In this document: positions 34,901 to 43,524 of the stretch, piece by piece
Layout: each line of letters opens with the position of its first letter
How positions within the stretch are numbered: the stretch's first letter is position 1
NCBI RefSeq assembly: GCF_003385955.1
Contig: NZ_QRDW01000007.1
Location: 1-64,000, forward strand
Source: Aestuariispira insulae
Lineage (GTDB): Bacteria > Pseudomonadota > Alphaproteobacteria > UBA8366 > Aestuariispiraceae
Direction of reading: 5' to 3'
DNA: 64,000 nt
The notes under the pieces: model-generated
Told to the model about the DNA's origin: nothing
Seen by the model: only the letters and a program-made list of their open reading frames with translations
Databases searched by the model: none
Made by a program: the position numbers and the translations under genes

Positions 34901-36272
34901 GGAAAACGCCATTGAGGATGCGGCGGTCGCCCTGGAGATGGAGCCGGAGGACATTCGCGAGAAAAACCTCTACCAGATCGGCCAGACCACGCCCGGTGGC
35001 CAGGGCTTGCTCTATTGTTACCAGCGCGAGGTCTGGGACTATGCCAAACAGAAATCCGATTTTGCCGAACGCAAGGCGATCGTGGATGATTTCAATGCGG
35101 AAAATAAATGGCGCAAGCGCGGTATCTGCCTGATGCCATTGAAATACGGTTCCGGCTATAACCTGGTGATGCTGGAACAGACCAGCGCCATGGTGAATGT
35201 CTTTTCCGGCGACGGCACGGTCCTGATCCGTCAGGGCGGGGTGGATATGGGCCAGGGCATGATGACCAAGGTTGTCCAGATTGCGGCTTATGAGCTGAAT
35301 GTGCCGCTTGAGATCATCCGGATCGACAGTTCCGATACCGATGTCATCCCCAATCCGCAAAGCACCGGGGCCTCCACCGGCACACAATATAATGGTGAGG
35401 CCGTGCGCCAGGCCTGCCGCGTTTTGCAGGCGAGGCTGCAGGCCTTTGGTTATCAGATGCTCAAAGAAAACGGCCCGGACTGGTGCAAAGAAAAACAGAT
35501 CAATTTCTGGGACTATGGCATTGAGGGCTGGAAGACCCCTGTGGGCGACGGCAACCGACCGGTGACCATCTGGCAGAAACTGGTCTCCCTTGCCTATCAG
35601 ATGCGGGTCAATCTGCAGGCTCAGGTGAATGCGCAGATGCCGGGCGGTATCGGCCCGGTTCCCAATATTGCCTTCAAGCCGAAACAGGACCAGCCAACCG
35701 GCACAGGGATTACCATTGATCCGAACGGGGCTTTTTCGGAAACGGTCAATCAATATGTCGGCTTCACCTATAATGCCGCCTGTTCGGAGGTTGAGGTGGA
35801 TATCCTGACCGGGGAGACCAAGATATTACGCTCGGACATCTATTATGACATGGGCAAAAGCCTCAATCCCGCCATTGATGTCGGCCAGATTGAAGGGGCC
35901 TTTGTCCAGGGCATCGGCTATGTGCTGACCGAAGATCTGGTCTTCCAGCCGGAGGGCGAGAATGCGGGTAGGCTGAATACGGTCAATACCTGGCGTTACA
36001 AACCGCCCGCCATCACCACCATCCCGCTGGAGATGAATGTGCATCTTTTCCCGCGCGAACTGGCGGCCCATGTGCCGGAAAACCCCAACACGCTGTTTTC
36101 GTCAAAAGAAGTGGGCGAACCGCCACTGGTGCTGGCCAACACGGTTTTCTTTGCGCTGAAAAGGGCGATCCGGACCTCCAGGATCGATCGTGGTCTCTCG
36201 CCCTATTTCGACCTGGATGCGCCGGCAACCGTCCAAGCGGTTCAGACCGCCTGCGAAGTGGATCATCATTAA
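31965..36272 (+). CDS. Fused xanthine-dehydrogenase-family molybdoenzyme (single chain)
   Basis: A 1435-residue enzyme that fuses all parts of a xanthine dehydrogenase/aldehyde oxidase in one chain, as in eukaryotes; bacteria usually split them. In order: a 2Fe-2S ferredoxin domain (KPCGQGGCGSCTV near residue 50), a second 2Fe-2S domain (TQCGYCTNGWVMN and GNLCRCTGYRAI near 110-165), an FAD-binding domain (RLVHGNTSFGIYK and a NAATIAGN-type loop, residues 220-530), and the molybdopterin domains (QLGGGYGGKTDQ, YRAFGDIQG, GGVDMGQGM and SKEVGEPPL with the catalytic Glu near the C-terminus). The substrate is unknown. ATG at 31965 was chosen because AAGGA precedes it by 7 bases. It lies on the opposite strand inside a conserved housekeeping run and has no neighbouring maturation genes. 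Confidence 0.9.
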   Translation: MAQQDNSIRFYLNMKEVTIKDPSPDLMLIDYLRQPDVNLTGPKKPCGQGGCGSCTVILSHWDEDLAKPRHEAINACLRPVCALNGLSITTIEGTGSVGGVMNPVAYRLAVNNGTQCGYCTNGWVMNMTAFLASHPESGTKKEIEGLFDGNLCRCTGYRAILTGMKSFATDWSEEDEKAAMKCKIDQAFDPKSVGKTVSIPFPEEAKSPVEPARVDKGSKQWISVTSIDDLQALYLENPGAVIRLVHGNTSFGIYKQEMLAADILADIRPLQELHGIDHGPDGLSFGAATLYSDLIPTLTELAGENGTSIQPGNSIWAGLSYMAKRTAGHLVRNAATIAGNSMLVLKHIHEGEPFPSDMATALCGAGADIEILQLETGERERLPLSDLMINCRENPDLAGKILLIRYHVPTPGDRELGMAHKVALREVNSHSIVNAMTSFPLTEAGTPAITDCRLVLGGIAPYAWRANRTEDWLNGQPLSMDIIGEACRILDGEVRECLDHWADRMQGLPDEGFSNSYRTRLACSYLYKSLVNALLITDPDQVPADIASSGINLWGRWPVSDGRQSYQTDLYPAPLSEPYIKLMAMYQAQGEVKYTHEMALPPTALFGALVQSARALSSFEYTLPNGTPCPNLHDLEQELARRFEGFNALITATDIPPGGANMQGSGADEALFATEHVTFEGQPLAMVLATEEIQAQAIAAFIEECCLRYEEEQLPILTIEEAISRESIFPDCPQSAPFLAHIWKVTRPNSDFSWVREKSPLDKEIEVREASLDGADCLVVEGTQKTGAQLHFYMETQSAIARPRDDGTIEITSSTQSPTTVHDTVCSAIDYSRNMVGIKVRQLGGGYGGKTDQSRFVPAQAAVGALKTGRPVKLALSRESDSAFIGRRHPYYGQYQFALDTGHKDPADKGLIRGTHAKLWGDGGAMYDCSFVVSDCIQLRVDNAYYVPNYETQIDVCRTNKAPNTAYRAFGDIQGTLILENAIEDAAVALEMEPEDIREKNLYQIGQTTPGGQGLLYCYQREVWDYAKQKSDFAERKAIVDDFNAENKWRKRGICLMPLKYGSGYNLVMLEQTSAMVNVFSGDGTVLIRQGGVDMGQGMMTKVVQIAAYELNVPLEIIRIDSSDTDVIPNPQSTGASTGTQYNGEAVRQACRVLQARLQAFGYQMLKENGPDWCKEKQINFWDYGIEGWKTPVGDGNRPVTIWQKLVSLAYQMRVNLQAQVNAQMPGGIGPVPNIAFKPKQDQPTGTGITIDPNGAFSETVNQYVGFTYNAACSEVEVDILTGETKILRSDIYYDMGKSLNPAIDVGQIEGAFVQGIGYVLTEDLVFQPEGENAGRLNTVNTWRYKPPAITTIPLEMNVHLFPRELAAHVPENPNTLFSSKEVGEPPLVLANTVFFALKRAIRTSRIDRGLSPYFDLDAPATVQAVQTACEVDHH

Positions 36273-36278
36273 CAAAAA

Positions 36279-36306
36279 AAGCCGGAGGTTATGCCTCCGG
36301 CTTTTT
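36279..36306. terminator. Bidirectional terminator shared by the molybdoenzyme gene and lspA
   Basis: The 8-bp GC stem 36281-36288 with 36294-36301 is flanked by A7 on the left (36274-36280) and T5 on the right (36302-36306), so it can terminate transcripts from both sides. The lspA stop codon (36289-36291) sits in the 5-base loop, so one arm of the stem lies in the last lspA codons. Confidence 0.85.
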
Positions 36307-36864
36307 ATCACCTTTTTGGAACAGGCCTTCCAGCAGCCATAATCCCACCCCGATGAATATCAGGCTGTCGGATATGTTGAAGGAGGGCCAATGGCCGTTC
36401 AGGAAACCGATATTGAAAATCCAGCCATGGAAATCCAGGAAATCAAAGACCGCGCCAAAGCGCACCCGGTCCAGAACATTGCCGATCGCGCCGCCGATGA
36501 TCAGGCCGATGGTGATGGCCATATAGGCCCGGTTTTCCCGGGTCAGCATGAAGAGCAGAACCGCAACAATCCCCAACGCCATGGCACACAGGAACAGAAT
36601 GCCCCAAGGGCTGCCATTGGCAAACAGGCCAAAGCTCACCCCCCGGTTCCAGACCGCCACCAGATTGAAGAAGGATGTCACTTCGCGCCCGAAGGCGGCC
36701 GGATAGCTGTCTGCCGGAGTCCAGAAATCGTATCCGAACAGGATCTCCATCACCGCCCATTTGGACGCCTGGTCCAGGATCAGGGCAACAAATGCCACCC
36801 CAATCCCGATCCAGAAGACCCGCCCGAAACGGCCTTGTTGCCCCTCAGCCTTCGTGTCACTCAT
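36289..36864 (-). CDS. lspA: Lipoprotein signal peptidase (prolipoprotein signal peptidase II)
   Basis: It cleaves the signal peptide from lipid-modified prolipoproteins in the inner membrane. The 191-residue protein has four hydrophobic segments and the two catalytic aspartates, in NVLDRVRFGAVFDFLDFH; FNLVAVWNRGVSFGLF is the conserved periplasmic loop. The long loop before it (YDFWTPADSYPAAFG) is somewhat larger than in E. coli. It overlaps ileS by 4 bp, the usual ileS-lspA coupling. The C-terminus is basic and ends inside the terminator. Confidence 0.96.
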   Translation of the reverse strand: MSDTKAEGQQGRFGRVFWIGIGVAFVALILDQASKWAVMEILFGYDFWTPADSYPAAFGREVTSFFNLVAVWNRGVSFGLFANGSPWGILFLCAMALGIVAVLLFMLTRENRAYMAITIGLIIGGAIGNVLDRVRFGAVFDFLDFHGWIFNIGFLNGHWPSFNISDSLIFIGVGLWLLEGLFQKGDKKPEA

Positions 36865-39704
36865 TCAGCGGTCGCCTGGCTTTCGGAAACCGCATCGGCA
36901 CAGCGCACGCAAACACCCGGATAGTCGGCCTTCGCGCCCACATCCGGCAGAACCTTCCAGCAGCGTTCGCATTTTTCACCGCTCGATGCCATCGGCTCAA
37001 CTGCGACACCCGGCACATCTGGCAGGGTGAACGCCCCGTCAACAGGGCTATCGGTGCTCAAGGTGATGGCCGAGGTGATGGAGACTTCCGCCATGTCGAC
37101 ATCTTCGAGCAGGGCCTGGATTTCTTCCGGCACATAGACCTTCGGTGCTGCCTGCAGGGAAGAACCGATGCGTTTTTCCGCACGTTCAACCTCCAGAGCG
37201 CCCGTGACCACACGACGCACATTGCGGATCGAGGCCCATTTCTTCGCCAGACTGTCATTCAACCAGGCCGGATCAATCTCCGGGAACTCGCGCAGATGCA
37301 CGCTGTTATCCAACGCATCACCGGTACGGGTCAGCCAGGCTTCCTCCGCGGTGAAACACAGGATCGGCGCCAGCCACGCGGTCAAGCAGTTGAACAGCTC
37401 ATCCAGGACGGTCAGCGCCGACAGGCGCTTGATGTCGCTGGGCGCGTCGCAATAAAGCGCGTCTTTACGGATATCGAAATAGAAGGCCGACAGGTCCAAC
37501 GCGCAGAAATCATGCAGCTCGCGGAACAGGCGATGGAAATCATAGGCGTCGCAAGCCTCGCGCACCACTTTGTCCAGCTGTGCCAGACGATGCAGCACCC
37601 AGCGGTCCAGTTCCGGCATATCGAAAATCGCCACCCGCTTGGATGCGTCATAAGAGGCTAGATTGCCCAGCAGCCAGCGCAGGGTGTTGCGCAGACGGCG
37701 ATAGCTGTCCACCTGTTTCTTGATGATTTCCGGCCCGATGCGCAGATCTTCCGAATAGTTGGATGCCACCACCCAGATGCGCAGCGCTTCGGCGCCGAAC
37801 TGATCGTTGACTTCCTGCGGCACCACCACATTGCCCAAGGATTTCGACATTTTGCGGCCGTCTTCCGCCATCACGAACCCATGGGTCAAAACACCTTTAT
37901 AAGGGGCACGACCACGGGTACCGCAGCTTTCCAGCAGCGAAGAATGGAACCAGCCGCGATGCTGGTCAGAGCCTTCCAGATAAAGATCCGCCGGCCAGGT
38001 CAGGTCCTCGCGACCTTCCAGCACAAATGTGTGGGTGGAACCGGAATCAAACCAGACATCGACCACGTCTTTGACCTGTTCGAAATCCTCGGCCTTATAG
38101 TCCTTGCCAAGGAATTCCTGCGGGTTACGGGTGAACCAGGCGTCCGCGCCCTCCTGTTCGAAAGCGGCGGCAACGCGGTCGACCACATTCTGGTCGCGCA
38201 GCGGCTCACCGGTTTCCTTATTGACGAAAACCGGGATCGGCACGCCCCAGGCGCGCTGGCGTGAGATACACCAATCCGGGCGGTTTTCGATCATGGAATA
38301 GAGGCGGTTGCGTCCCGCAGCCGGATAGAATTTGGTCTCATCGATCGCATTCAAGGCCACCTTGCGCAGATCATTGGTCTCCATGGATATGAACCACTGC
38401 GCTGTGTTGCGGAAGATGAGCGGGGCTTTCGAGCGCCAGCTATGCGGATAGGAGTGGCGCAGCGAGCCTTTGGCCAGCAACGCACCCGCCTCGATCAGCG
38501 CCTTGATGGAGATACCGTTGGCATTGCCATCCTTGCCTTCGGGCGTCAGCACGCAGGCCTCTTCAAACATCGGCACACCCGGGTAGAAGGTGCCATCCTC
38601 GGCCACTGTGCGCGGCATCTCGAGGCCATATTTCTGGCCGGTCACATAGTCATCCGCCCCATGGCCCGGCGCAGTGTGGACAAAGCCCGTGCCCGCGTCA
38701 TCGGTCACATAATCCGCATGCAACAGCGGCACATCATGATCATAGCCCTGGCCACGCCAGGGATGGGCCAGGATCGAACCCATGATTTTGGAACCGGGGA
38801 AGCTGGCCACAACGGTATGACCGGAAACCTTGGCCGCTTCCAGAACCTCACCAATGAGCGCCTCGGCAATCACCAGCTTTTCACCCACCTTGGCAAGCGA
38901 TCCTTCCGCCAGCTCGGTCACTTCCACCAGGGCATAGTTGAAATCGTCATGACCGCAGACCGCCCGGTTGCCCGGCATAGTCCAGGGCGTGGTGGTCCAG
39001 ATCACAACAGATGCGCCCTCAATCACCGGGTCTTTGGCAGTCACAACTGGGAAGCGGACCCAGATGGTCGGGGATTTCTTTTCCTGATATTCCACCTCGG
39101 CCTCGGCCAGGGCGGTTTTTTCCACCACAGACCAGAGAACCGGTTTCGCGCCCTTGAACAGGCCACCATTCATCAGGAATTTGCCAATCTCGCGCGCGAT
39201 TTGGGCTTCCGCGCCATAATTCATGGTCAGATAAGGGTTTTCCCAGTCGCCCAGGACGCCCAAACGCTTGAATTCCTCGCGCTGGATATCGATCCATTTG
39301 TCGGCAAACTCGCGGCATTCCTTGCGGAATTCATCAATCGGCACCTCGTCCTTATCTTTGCCGGCGGCGCGATATTGTTCCTCAATCTTCCATTCGATCG
39401 GCAGACCGTGGCAATCCCAGCCCGGCACATAAGCCGCATCCTTACCCATCATGGTCTGGGACCGGTTGATGATATCCTTGAGGATTTTATTGAGCGCATG
39501 GCCGATATGCAGATGCCCGTTGGCATAGGGCGGGCCATCATGCAGCATGAAAGTGGGCTTGCCTTTGGCTTGCGCGCGCATGCGGCCATAGAGGTCCTGT
39601 TCATCCCAGCGCGCCAGCAGCTCCGGCTCTTTCTTCGGCAAACCGGCCTTCATCGGGAAGTCGGTCTTGGGCAGCGCGATGGTGTCTTTATAATCGATGG
39701 TCAT
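36861..39704 (-). CDS. ileS: Isoleucyl-tRNA synthetase
   Basis: It charges tRNA-Ile with isoleucine. The 947-residue class I synthetase has the HIGH motif (HLHIGHALN near residue 66), the editing domain (CP1, with TTTPWTMPGNRAV), the KMSKS motif (DGRKMSKSLGNV near residue 620) and a C-terminal zinc finger with the pairs CERC and CVRC (residues 918-940). Length and layout match the bacterial type with zinc finger. It is translated together with lspA through a 4-bp overlap. 278 bp of untranslated sequence precede it, so it likely has its own promoter. Confidence 0.97.
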   Translation of the reverse strand: MTIDYKDTIALPKTDFPMKAGLPKKEPELLARWDEQDLYGRMRAQAKGKPTFMLHDGPPYANGHLHIGHALNKILKDIINRSQTMMGKDAAYVPGWDCHGLPIEWKIEEQYRAAGKDKDEVPIDEFRKECREFADKWIDIQREEFKRLGVLGDWENPYLTMNYGAEAQIAREIGKFLMNGGLFKGAKPVLWSVVEKTALAEAEVEYQEKKSPTIWVRFPVVTAKDPVIEGASVVIWTTTPWTMPGNRAVCGHDDFNYALVEVTELAEGSLAKVGEKLVIAEALIGEVLEAAKVSGHTVVASFPGSKIMGSILAHPWRGQGYDHDVPLLHADYVTDDAGTGFVHTAPGHGADDYVTGQKYGLEMPRTVAEDGTFYPGVPMFEEACVLTPEGKDGNANGISIKALIEAGALLAKGSLRHSYPHSWRSKAPLIFRNTAQWFISMETNDLRKVALNAIDETKFYPAAGRNRLYSMIENRPDWCISRQRAWGVPIPVFVNKETGEPLRDQNVVDRVAAAFEQEGADAWFTRNPQEFLGKDYKAEDFEQVKDVVDVWFDSGSTHTFVLEGREDLTWPADLYLEGSDQHRGWFHSSLLESCGTRGRAPYKGVLTHGFVMAEDGRKMSKSLGNVVVPQEVNDQFGAEALRIWVVASNYSEDLRIGPEIIKKQVDSYRRLRNTLRWLLGNLASYDASKRVAIFDMPELDRWVLHRLAQLDKVVREACDAYDFHRLFRELHDFCALDLSAFYFDIRKDALYCDAPSDIKRLSALTVLDELFNCLTAWLAPILCFTAEEAWLTRTGDALDNSVHLREFPEIDPAWLNDSLAKKWASIRNVRRVVTGALEVERAEKRIGSSLQAAPKVYVPEEIQALLEDVDMAEVSITSAITLSTDSPVDGAFTLPDVPGVAVEPMASSGEKCERCWKVLPDVGAKADYPGVCVRCADAVSESQATAE

Positions 39705-39982
39705 GCCATTAGTCCTTGGGCAGGAAAAATCTTACAAATTGTCTGGTTTGGATCTGACGCGGCGACTGTGTCTGCCGCTGGGGCTTTGATCACATGCAAG
39801 CCCATATCCCGACGCCCACCGCGCAATTAAACGCGTGAGGCCGGGCCGATAATTCGACCGATGAAGGGAATTATGATCAGCATCTTTTGCATAACAGCGC
39901 GAATTTATGCGGGCAGACGCTCAAAAGCAAGGGCTTCTCGCAGGCGCAAAAGCAAATTACAGCCATCCTGTAAACAGGAGAA
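39705..39982. other. Intergenic region upstream of ileS
   Basis: A 278-bp gap between the HEAT-protein gene and ileS on the same strand. The ileS promoter, and possibly a leader, should be here. I looked for a T-box or another recognised riboswitch and see none. Confidence 0.35.
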
Positions 39983-40324
39983 TTAAAATCCGAGTTTCCG
40001 ATGATGCAAGCGGGCTTCCAAGATATAGCCCTTCACTTGTTCGCACTGCTCCCGGAGGGCCAGGTCTTCACTCTCCAGCCACATTCCCACCATCTCTTCT
40101 GCGGCATCAAGATCTAGTTTCTCGTTTTCCCGCACCAAATGGCCCAACCCTTTCATGGCACCGATACGAATTCCGGGATCAGGCCGTTCCAACATGCTCT
40201 GCACCCTGACGAAGACCCATTCCCAATCTTTCATCAAACCGGCAGCCTGCAGGATCGCCTCACAGATGGACGCAACATCATCCCCGGCGAATATTTGATC
40301 AAAATGTAACGCAGCAGCCTTCAT
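39983..40324 (-). CDS. Small HEAT-repeat-like protein
   Basis: A 113-residue all-helical protein with a repeat pattern like HEAT: RPDPGIRIGAMKGLGHLVREN, then LESEDLALREQCEQVKGYI. No enzyme motif is visible; such repeats usually bind other proteins. ATG at 40324 begins 20 bp after the ribF stop; a longer frame from 40387 would overlap ribF. The gene lies between ribF and ileS on the same strand, where related genomes normally have these two genes adjacent. Its role is unknown. Confidence 0.6.
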   Translation of the reverse strand: MKAAALHFDQIFAGDDVASICEAILQAAGLMKDWEWVFVRVQSMLERPDPGIRIGAMKGLGHLVRENEKLDLDAAEEMVGMWLESEDLALREQCEQVKGYILEARLHHRKLGF

Positions 40325-40343
40325 GCTGACGCGATTTGCATCA

Positions 40344-41288
40344 TCAAGCACCGGCGGCACGGGTTTGCAATATCCGTCTGGCCACATGGCAGTCTTCTTC
40401 GATCTGGGCTTTCAAGGCATCCAGGCCTTCAAATTTCATTTCCGGCCGGATGAATTCAATAAGCGCCACCCGGACCACCCGGTCATAGAGATCCTCGTCA
40501 AAATCAAAGATATGAACCTCCAGCAGTTCGCGCAGCCCGTCAACGGTTGGCCGCTTGCCGAAATTAGCGATCGCATCATACCAGCTGACCTTATGGTTCC
40601 ATTCCAGGCCCAGCCGCACCGCATAAACCCCATAAAGCGGGCGCAGATAATCGGACAGTTTCACATTGGCGGTCGGGAAACCGATGGTCCGGCCGACCTG
40701 ATCGCCTTTTTGCACGCTACCTTCAAACTCAAACGGTCGGCCCAGCAGTGCTGCCGCCTGACCCGGCATGCCGTTTCTTAGGTAATCACGGATCCTCGTG
40801 GAGGAAAAAATCTCTTCATCGACACTGGCGACCGGCTCGATCGCGGTGACCGGGAACCCGCCCCATTCGCGCATCATGTCCGGGTTGCCGGTCCGCCCCT
40901 TGCCGAAACAAAAATCATAGCCGACCACGACATGGGCGGCATTCAACTGTTCCACCAAGATCACCTGGACAAAATCCTCTGCCGACATTTCCGCCAATGT
41001 CGGGCCGAAATCCAGCGCCAGCAGGCAATCCACGCCCAGGGCCTCGATATGATGGGCCTTATTTTCAAACGGGGTCAGGCGGAAGGGCGCATCATCGGGG
41101 CGGAAATAGCTACGGGGATGGGGCTCGAAGGTCAAAACCACCAGAGGGACATCCATCTCCCGGGCAAGATCCCAGGCCTGGCCAATCACCGCCTGATGGC
41201 CACGATGCACACCGTCGAAATTCCCGATCACCACAACACCACCGCGCATATGCTCGGGCAATGTTTCATTCGCACGGACGATTTTCAT
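40344..41288 (-). CDS. ribF: Bifunctional riboflavin kinase/FMN adenylyltransferase
   Basis: It makes FMN from riboflavin and then FAD from FMN. The 314-residue cytoplasmic protein has the nucleotidyltransferase half (residues 1-180) with GNFDGVHRGHQAVI, and VVGYDFCFGKGRTG. The kinase half (residues 185-305) has GRPFEFEGSVQKGDQVGRTIGFPTANV and LLEVHIFDFDEDLYD. It leads the ribF-HEAT-ileS-lspA run on the minus strand. FAD from this enzyme is needed by the sarcosine oxidase and the xanthine-dehydrogenase-like protein in this window. Confidence 0.96.
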   Translation of the reverse strand: MKIVRANETLPEHMRGGVVVIGNFDGVHRGHQAVIGQAWDLAREMDVPLVVLTFEPHPRSYFRPDDAPFRLTPFENKAHHIEALGVDCLLALDFGPTLAEMSAEDFVQVILVEQLNAAHVVVGYDFCFGKGRTGNPDMMREWGGFPVTAIEPVASVDEEIFSSTRIRDYLRNGMPGQAAALLGRPFEFEGSVQKGDQVGRTIGFPTANVKLSDYLRPLYGVYAVRLGLEWNHKVSWYDAIANFGKRPTVDGLRELLEVHIFDFDEDLYDRVVRVALIEFIRPEMKFEGLDALKAQIEEDCHVARRILQTRAAGA

Positions 41289-41554
41289 CCGGTCCCCACT
41301 GCTTTTTGTTATCTCCCCCCTGTATAACCAAGCCGATGGGGAATGTCAGCGCTTATTCCGACGCCACCACAGCACCGTGACAGGTGAAAATGTTAAAAAA
41401 TCATTAATATGGCAGATGTGACACTTGGGTTTTTACAGAAAACATACTATCCTGCCAATCGGGTGAGGCAGAATAACTGGGTTCGGGTGTTTTCGCGCAG
41501 TTGTTTTCAGACAAACTGACGGAACTTTTCCGGTGATGTAAGGAGCCTGCGCAG

Positions 41555-41632
41555 ATGAGTCGGGCACCGAAAGAGTGGTTTGCATTTATAGCGGGCCTCC
41601 TGAGCCGTACAGGTAGCCAGATGAATGGGTGA
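41555..41632 (+). CDS. Short leader ORF overlapping the degenerate EAL gene
   Basis: A 25-codon frame starts at ATG 41555 behind a strong Shine-Dalgarno AAGGAG (41540-41545, spacing 9). It ends with TGA at 41630-41632, overlapping the EAL-like start at 41625 by 8 bases in another frame. The EAL-like gene itself has only a weak ribosome site, so the leader may deliver ribosomes to it by translational coupling. The peptide has a hydrophobic middle (FAFIAGLL). It could also be a small functional peptide. Confidence 0.5.
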   Translation: MSRAPKEWFAFIAGLLSRTGSQMNG

Positions 41633-42842
41633 AACAAATCTCAAACTGTTCCTGCGGGACATCGGCCAGCTTTTGAGCGGTTCGGTCAATATGGCCTTTG
41701 TCCGGGTGGATTTGACCAAGCTGCCGCATCATTGCCGTCGGGACCGTTATCTGCGGATGGCGCATTACACCCTTCAGGAATTCAAGAGCGTTCTGAACGC
41801 CAAGGTTTATCCGATCGATCAAAAAACGATCATCCTGATCCACGATACCGAATGCGATAGCTTCGCTTCGATGATCCTCGATAAACTGACCTCATTTTTC
41901 GAACTATCCCCGGATCAGATCAGCAGCACGTTACTCTCATCCTACAGCTTCCGTGACGATCGCCGCGAGATTCTGGCCTACCTGCAGCAATTGACCAGGA
42001 AGCTGGAACGGCGGATCGAGCGGCGGATAGAGGATGAAACCCCATCGAAACGCCCCATTACGGTGAAGGAATGCGCCGCTTTGGTGGAGATGCTCGACAA
42101 ATCCTCTCCCAGCGGGCTGGTGCGCAATCAGTCTGTTTATGCAGCCCTCTCCGGAAACGCGCCAAGACCGGTTTTCACGGAATCATTTGTCTCCGTGCGC
42201 GATCTGGTCACCACGGTCTCGCCAGATGCGGATTTCCTGCAAAGCCGGTATCTCTTCATGCATTTCACCCAGATCCTGGACCAAAAAATGCTGAAGCTCT
42301 ATGGCAGCCTGGAAGAGCAGCAGTTTGATTTCACCCGATCGATCAACCTGAATGTCGCCACCATTCTGACACCGGAATTCCAGCATTTCAGGGATACCCT
42401 GCGTTCCGGCCTGGCCGCGCGCTACCTGATTGAATTGCAGCTGACCGATATCATGGTCAATCTCCAGGCCGCCCAGCAAGCCATCAACCTGTTGGAAGAA
42501 AGCGGCTTTCGCATCGTCATTGATGGCGTATCACCGGAATTCATCCCCATGCTGTTTCATATGCAGCTGCAGGCAAGCTATCTCAAGATCAACTGCACAT
42601 CCACGGCGGATATCGAGCAAAACGCTCCGATCATACAAACGCTGATGGCGCAGATGGATGGCTGCGAATTCATCTTGGCGCGCTGCGAGAAGCAAAATCA
42701 TATCGCGCTTGGCCGGAAACTGGGTTTCGGCCTGTTCCAGGGCTTTTTTGTTGATTCCGTATATCGGAACGCCAAGAAACCCAAACCGCTCAAAATCAAC
42801 AGTGTCCATACCCATCGCGAACTGCGCCGCGCCGCAGGCTGA
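41625..42842 (+). CDS. Degenerate EAL-domain protein (paralogue of the gene at 56570)
   Basis: A 405-residue soluble protein. The C-terminal half (residues 225-390) follows the EAL phosphodiesterase fold: the INLN strand, LIELQLTD, an IVIDGVSP strand, LKIN, and FGLFQGFFVD matching the C-terminal QGY segment. The Glu-Ala-Leu motif itself is missing, so c-di-GMP hydrolysis is unlikely and it may only bind the nucleotide or a partner. The N-terminal 220 residues are not recognised, with a charged helix around residues 120-145 (KLERRIERRIEDE). Its partner in this window is the 402-residue protein at 56570-57778, which shows the same blocks in the same order. Confidence 0.7.
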   Translation: MGETNLKLFLRDIGQLLSGSVNMAFVRVDLTKLPHHCRRDRYLRMAHYTLQEFKSVLNAKVYPIDQKTIILIHDTECDSFASMILDKLTSFFELSPDQISSTLLSSYSFRDDRREILAYLQQLTRKLERRIERRIEDETPSKRPITVKECAALVEMLDKSSPSGLVRNQSVYAALSGNAPRPVFTESFVSVRDLVTTVSPDADFLQSRYLFMHFTQILDQKMLKLYGSLEEQQFDFTRSINLNVATILTPEFQHFRDTLRSGLAARYLIELQLTDIMVNLQAAQQAINLLEESGFRIVIDGVSPEFIPMLFHMQLQASYLKINCTSTADIEQNAPIIQTLMAQMDGCEFILARCEKQNHIALGRKLGFGLFQGFFVDSVYRNAKKPKPLKINSVHTHRELRRAAG

Positions 42843-42856
42843 CCCTCGGTCCGTCG

Positions 42857-43345
42857 TTATTCGGCAGCCATCTGGTCGGCCTTGGAACGCACCATCATCT
42901 TGCCCACGCCGGTCAGAACCATTTTGTCGCCTACATGAACTGTGGTTTCCATGACCACCCGTTTCTTTTCCGGGATGATCTCAACAATGGTCGCGCGGGC
43001 CGTTGCGGTATCGCCAATCCTGACCGGTGCCAGGAATTTCAATTCCTGGCTGACATAAATACAGCCCGGCCCCGGCATCTTCATACCCAAGACGGTGGAT
43101 ATCAGGCTGCCGGTCAGCATACCGTGGGCAATGCGGCCCTTGAACATGGTGCCCCTGGCATATTCCTCATTCACATGGACCGGGTTCATATCCCCGGTGA
43201 CGCCGGAAAAAAGCACGATATCGGATTCCGTGATGGTTTTAGCAAAAACCGCCGACATGCCGACCGTTAATTCTTCCAAATAATAGCCGTTAATGTCTTC
43301 CCGATGATCCAGATGGGCAATGCCCGCGCCGGTCTCTTTGTTCAT
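42857..43345 (-). CDS. MaoC-family (R)-specific enoyl-CoA hydratase
   Basis: A 162-residue single hotdog-fold protein. The hydratase motif is clear: SGVTGDMNPVHVNEEYA, with the catalytic Asp and His about five residues apart, then GRIAHGMLTGSLIS. Family members such as PhaJ hydrate trans-2-enoyl-CoA to (R)-3-hydroxyacyl-CoA, linking fatty-acid oxidation to polyhydroxyalkanoate synthesis. ATG at 43345 was preferred over 43375 because GGGAAAAAG precedes it. It stands alone, convergent with the EAL-like gene. Confidence 0.85.
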   Translation of the reverse strand: MNKETGAGIAHLDHREDINGYYLEELTVGMSAVFAKTITESDIVLFSGVTGDMNPVHVNEEYARGTMFKGRIAHGMLTGSLISTVLGMKMPGPGCIYVSQELKFLAPVRIGDTATARATIVEIIPEKKRVVMETTVHVGDKMVLTGVGKMMVRSKADQMAAE

Positions 43346-43524
43346 GGCTTTTTCCCGGTTAGTGTTTTGAAGCAATGCAGCATAACCACGCTGCGTTGCA
43401 CAATTATGGCAGCCTAGGGTTAATAAATTTCGTACGCAAGCGAATTACAAAATTCCCCGGTGGCACCGGGCGGCCAACTGCGCTAAACCGGCTTGGAAAC
43501 ACCAAGGCCAATTGAGGTATCCCC

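Noticed and set aside
39705-39982. T-box or other riboswitch before ileS
   Set aside because: The conserved T-box sequence and anti-terminator are not seen, and T-boxes are rare in this group.
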